Shown: piece after piece, positions 5,657 to 7,229 of the stretch
Layout: each line of letters starts with the position of its first letter
How positions within the stretch are numbered: position 1 is the stretch's first letter
From: Candidatus Scatousia excrementipullorum
GTDB lineage: Bacteria; Cyanobacteriota; Vampirovibrionia; Gastranaerophilales; Gastranaerophilaceae
Assembly: GCA_017694215.1 (NCBI GenBank)
Contig: JADIND010000062.1
Coordinates: 1-7,229 of the forward strand
Length of the DNA: 7,229 bases
Direction: 5' to 3'
Position numbers and translations under genes: made by a program
The notes under the pieces: generated by a model
Told to the model about the DNA's origin: nothing
Database searches by the model: none
Seen by the model: the letters and a program-made list of their open reading frames with translations, nothing else

Positions 5657-5662
5657 TAAATT

Positions 5663-6544
5663 ATGAACTTAATTAAACCGCCGTATTTAAATGAAGGAGA
5701 CACCGTTGCAATTATAGCACCTGCAGGAGCTGTCGAGTATGACGAAATAATAAAAGCACAGGCTTATCTGGAACGAAGAAATTTAAGAGTAACTTTAGGC
5801 AGAAACATCTTCAAATCCTGCCGTTATATGGCAGGCACTGACGAAGAAAGAGTTTCCGATTTGCATGAAGCTTTTGAAAATCCGGAGGTTAACGCAATAA
5901 TCTGTGCAAGAGGAGGTTACGGCTCAATCAGACTTATAAAAATGATTGATTTTGACCTTATCAGGAGAAATCCTAAAATATTTTGCGGGTATTCAGACAT
6001 CACGGCACTTTCTTTAATGTTCGCAAAACACTCTGATTTAATAACATTTTCAGGCCCTATGGCACAGTCTGATTTTAACGATGTTACGGAATTTACGGCA
6101 AACTCATTTTTTAATGTTCTCTCAGGCGGATTTGAGGAATATATGTCAACTGAAACTTACCGTTCCGGCAACACTGAAGGTATAATCTGGGGCGGAAACC
6201 TTTCCACCATAGTTTCACTTTGCGGAATTGATTTTATTCCGGAGGAAGATTTTATTTTCTTTACGGAAGACTTAAACGAAGCACCTTACAGAATTGATAA
6301 AATGCTGACCCAGCTGGTGAATATTAAAGAATTCCGTAAACACTGCAAAGGTATTGTTTTTGGCGAATTTTTGGACTGCGGAGATGAAAACTGGGTTACG
6401 GATATATTGCTTGAAACGGCAAATATTCTTGAGGTTCCGGCATATGGAGGCTTTAAATTTACTCACGCTGCTGATAAACAAACAGTTCCAATAGGTGCTT
6501 ACGGTATCTTGCAAGATGGCATTTTATCCTATAAAATGAGTTAG
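5663..6544 (+). CDS. ldcA: S66 family peptidase, LD-carboxypeptidase (LdcA/MccF type)
   Basis: Family S66 serine peptidases include LdcA, which in peptidoglycan recycling removes the terminal D-Ala from murein tetrapeptides in the cytoplasm, and MccF, which cleaves microcin C-like amide bonds. The 293-residue protein has the usual length and no signal peptide. Visible motifs in order: the N-terminal AIIAPAG strand (17-22); ARGGYGS (82-88); the nucleophile elbow GYSDIT with probable catalytic Ser111; TFSGPM (128-133); WGGNLS (176-181); EDLNEAPYRIDKML with probable catalytic Glu202; and a C-terminal THAADKQTVPIG segment in which His268 is the likely third member of the Ser-Glu-His triad. Thr replaces the more usual Gly before this His, a mild variation. 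It is first of a two-gene unit with rsmE, whose ribosome binding site overlaps its stop codon. The family is certain; LdcA rather than MccF specificity is inferred from the housekeeping context and absence of a microcin cluster. Confidence 0.9.
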   Translation: MNLIKPPYLNEGDTVAIIAPAGAVEYDEIIKAQAYLERRNLRVTLGRNIFKSCRYMAGTDEERVSDLHEAFENPEVNAIICARGGYGSIRLIKMIDFDLIRRNPKIFCGYSDITALSLMFAKHSDLITFSGPMAQSDFNDVTEFTANSFFNVLSGGFEEYMSTETYRSGNTEGIIWGGNLSTIVSLCGIDFIPEEDFIFFTEDLNEAPYRIDKMLTQLVNIKEFRKHCKGIVFGEFLDCGDENWVTDILLETANILEVPAYGGFKFTHAADKQTVPIGAYGILQDGILSYKMS

Positions 6545-6549
6545 GAGGT
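6543..6549 (+). promoter_or_regulatory. Shine-Dalgarno of rsmE, overlapping the ldcA stop codon
   Basis: AGGAGGT (6543-6549) shares its first two bases with the upstream TAG stop (6542-6544) and sits 5 nt before a GTG codon. It decides the GTG start at 6555 and suggests translational coupling of the two genes. Confidence 0.85.
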
Positions 6550-6554
6550 ATAAA

Positions 6555-7229
6555 GTGCCGCACTTTTTTATAAAATCCGAAAACGTCAAAAACGGACTTG
6601 CAGTAATAAACGATGAAGAAAATTACAGACACATCGCAAAATCTCTACGCTCACGCATTGGAGAAAGACTGCTTTTAATTGACGAAAATCAAATTCAATA
6701 TGAAACTGTTATTGAACAAATTACAAACAGGGAGATAACAGCAAAAATTGAAAATTCTTATAAGTCTTCTAGAAATCTGGATTTCGGATTATATCTTGCA
6801 CAGAGTCCTCTCAGGAGCGACGCACAGTCTTTCATTATTGAAAAAGCCACGGAACTGGGGGCAGAAGCCGTATATCCTGTTCTTACTGATAATTGTGCTC
6901 TCAATAAAAGCATTATCGAAAAAAAGATAACGAAATGGCAAAAAATAATGTACGAAGCTTCAAAACAATGCGAAAGAGCAATCGTTCCCGTATGCAAAAA
7001 TATGGTTGAAGGTTTTGAACCCTTGATAAACGGAGAAATACAAAATTTTGACAAAATTATTGCCTTCTGTGAACGCAGAACAAATCTGACACTGCACGAT
7101 TTTTGCAGGGAAAATCCGATTGAAAAAGGGGAAAAAGTTCTTGTAATAATCGGCCCGGAAGGCGGATTTTCCGACAGAGAATTTGAAATTTTTGAAAATA
7201 ATAAAATACCGATGCTCACACTAGGGAAC
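6555..7229 (+). CDS. rsmE: 16S rRNA (uracil(1498)-N3)-methyltransferase, 3'-truncated by window end
   Basis: RsmE is a SPOUT-fold methyltransferase that uses S-adenosylmethionine to methylate U1498 in helix 44 of 16S rRNA. An open frame of 225 codons runs from a GTG start to the end of the window without a stop. The start is chosen because of the perfect Shine-Dalgarno and the typical MPHFF beginning (compare MPRFF). Residues 1-70 form the PUA-like RNA-binding domain, with HIAKSLRSRIGE resembling the H..VLR..GD motif. The catalytic domain shows LRSDAQSFIIEKATELGAEAVYPV (85-108 region), KWQKIMYEASKQCERAIVPV (127-146 region), and the SAM-binding knot motif GPEGGFSDREFE (200-211). The last visible residues, MLTLGN, enter the final knot motif, normally LG followed by ILR and ETA, so roughly 20 residues are missing beyond the window. 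It is co-transcribed with the S66 peptidase gene, 10 bp upstream. Confidence 0.95.
   Translation, partial: MPHFFIKSENVKNGLAVINDEENYRHIAKSLRSRIGERLLLIDENQIQYETVIEQITNREITAKIENSYKSSRNLDFGLYLAQSPLRSDAQSFIIEKATELGAEAVYPVLTDNCALNKSIIEKKITKWQKIMYEASKQCERAIVPVCKNMVEGFEPLINGEIQNFDKIIAFCERRTNLTLHDFCRENPIEKGEKVLVIIGPEGGFSDREFEIFENNKIPMLTLGN

Noticed and set aside
6758..7219. Open frame of 153 codons on the minus strand
   Set aside because: It lies antisense to rsmE, whose plus-strand frame shows KATELG and GPEGGFS motifs and a strong Shine-Dalgarno. The antisense product resembles no family and is low-complexity in places.

Overview
The window (about 7.2 kb, AT-rich) looks like chromosomal DNA of a bacterium with an envelope that carries S-layer homology (SLH) proteins. 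It holds four convincing families (a three-SLH surface protein, DnaX, an S66 LD-carboxypeptidase and RsmE) plus two genes I cannot name. Low GC, SLH-anchored surface proteins, and small secreted proteins of unknown function would fit the non-photosynthetic relatives of Cyanobacteria (Vampirovibrionia/Gastranaerophilales, formerly Melainabacteria). This taxonomic guess is inference from gene style, not from a marker gene, and a low-GC Firmicute-type lineage with SLH proteins is not excluded.

Layout. Positions 1-109 hold a strong rho-independent terminator serving the minus-strand gene at 110-2152, which encodes a 680-residue exported protein: signal peptide, very cysteine-rich N-terminal segment, three SLH repeats, a probable small beta-barrel domain and a Gly/Ala-rich tail. 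A 207-bp divergent intergenic region separates it from a plus-strand gene (2360-2998) for a small exported protein of unknown function. Next is a 309-bp gap between converging genes, full of inverted repeats and GC-rich hairpin sequence. Then comes a minus-strand pair: dnaX (5621 down to 3777), followed 49 bp downstream by a 139-residue two-helix membrane protein (3727 down to 3308). Divergent from dnaX across only 41 bp is a plus-strand pair: an LdcA/MccF-type S66 peptidase (5663-6544) and rsmE (GTG start at 6555, running off the window end). The peptidase stop codon lies inside the rsmE ribosome binding site.

Functionally the genes are housekeeping (replication clamp loading, cell-wall recycling, rRNA methylation) plus envelope proteins, and I see no phage, plasmid, transposase, CRISPR or defence genes. 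The observations most worth a second look are the Cys-dense SLH protein, the nested palindromic element at 3073-3140, and two genes (2360 and dnaX) that have a good -10 hexamer 6-9 bp before the ATG and no Shine-Dalgarno sequence, suggesting leaderless mRNAs. The other genes have recognisable to strong ribosome binding sites.
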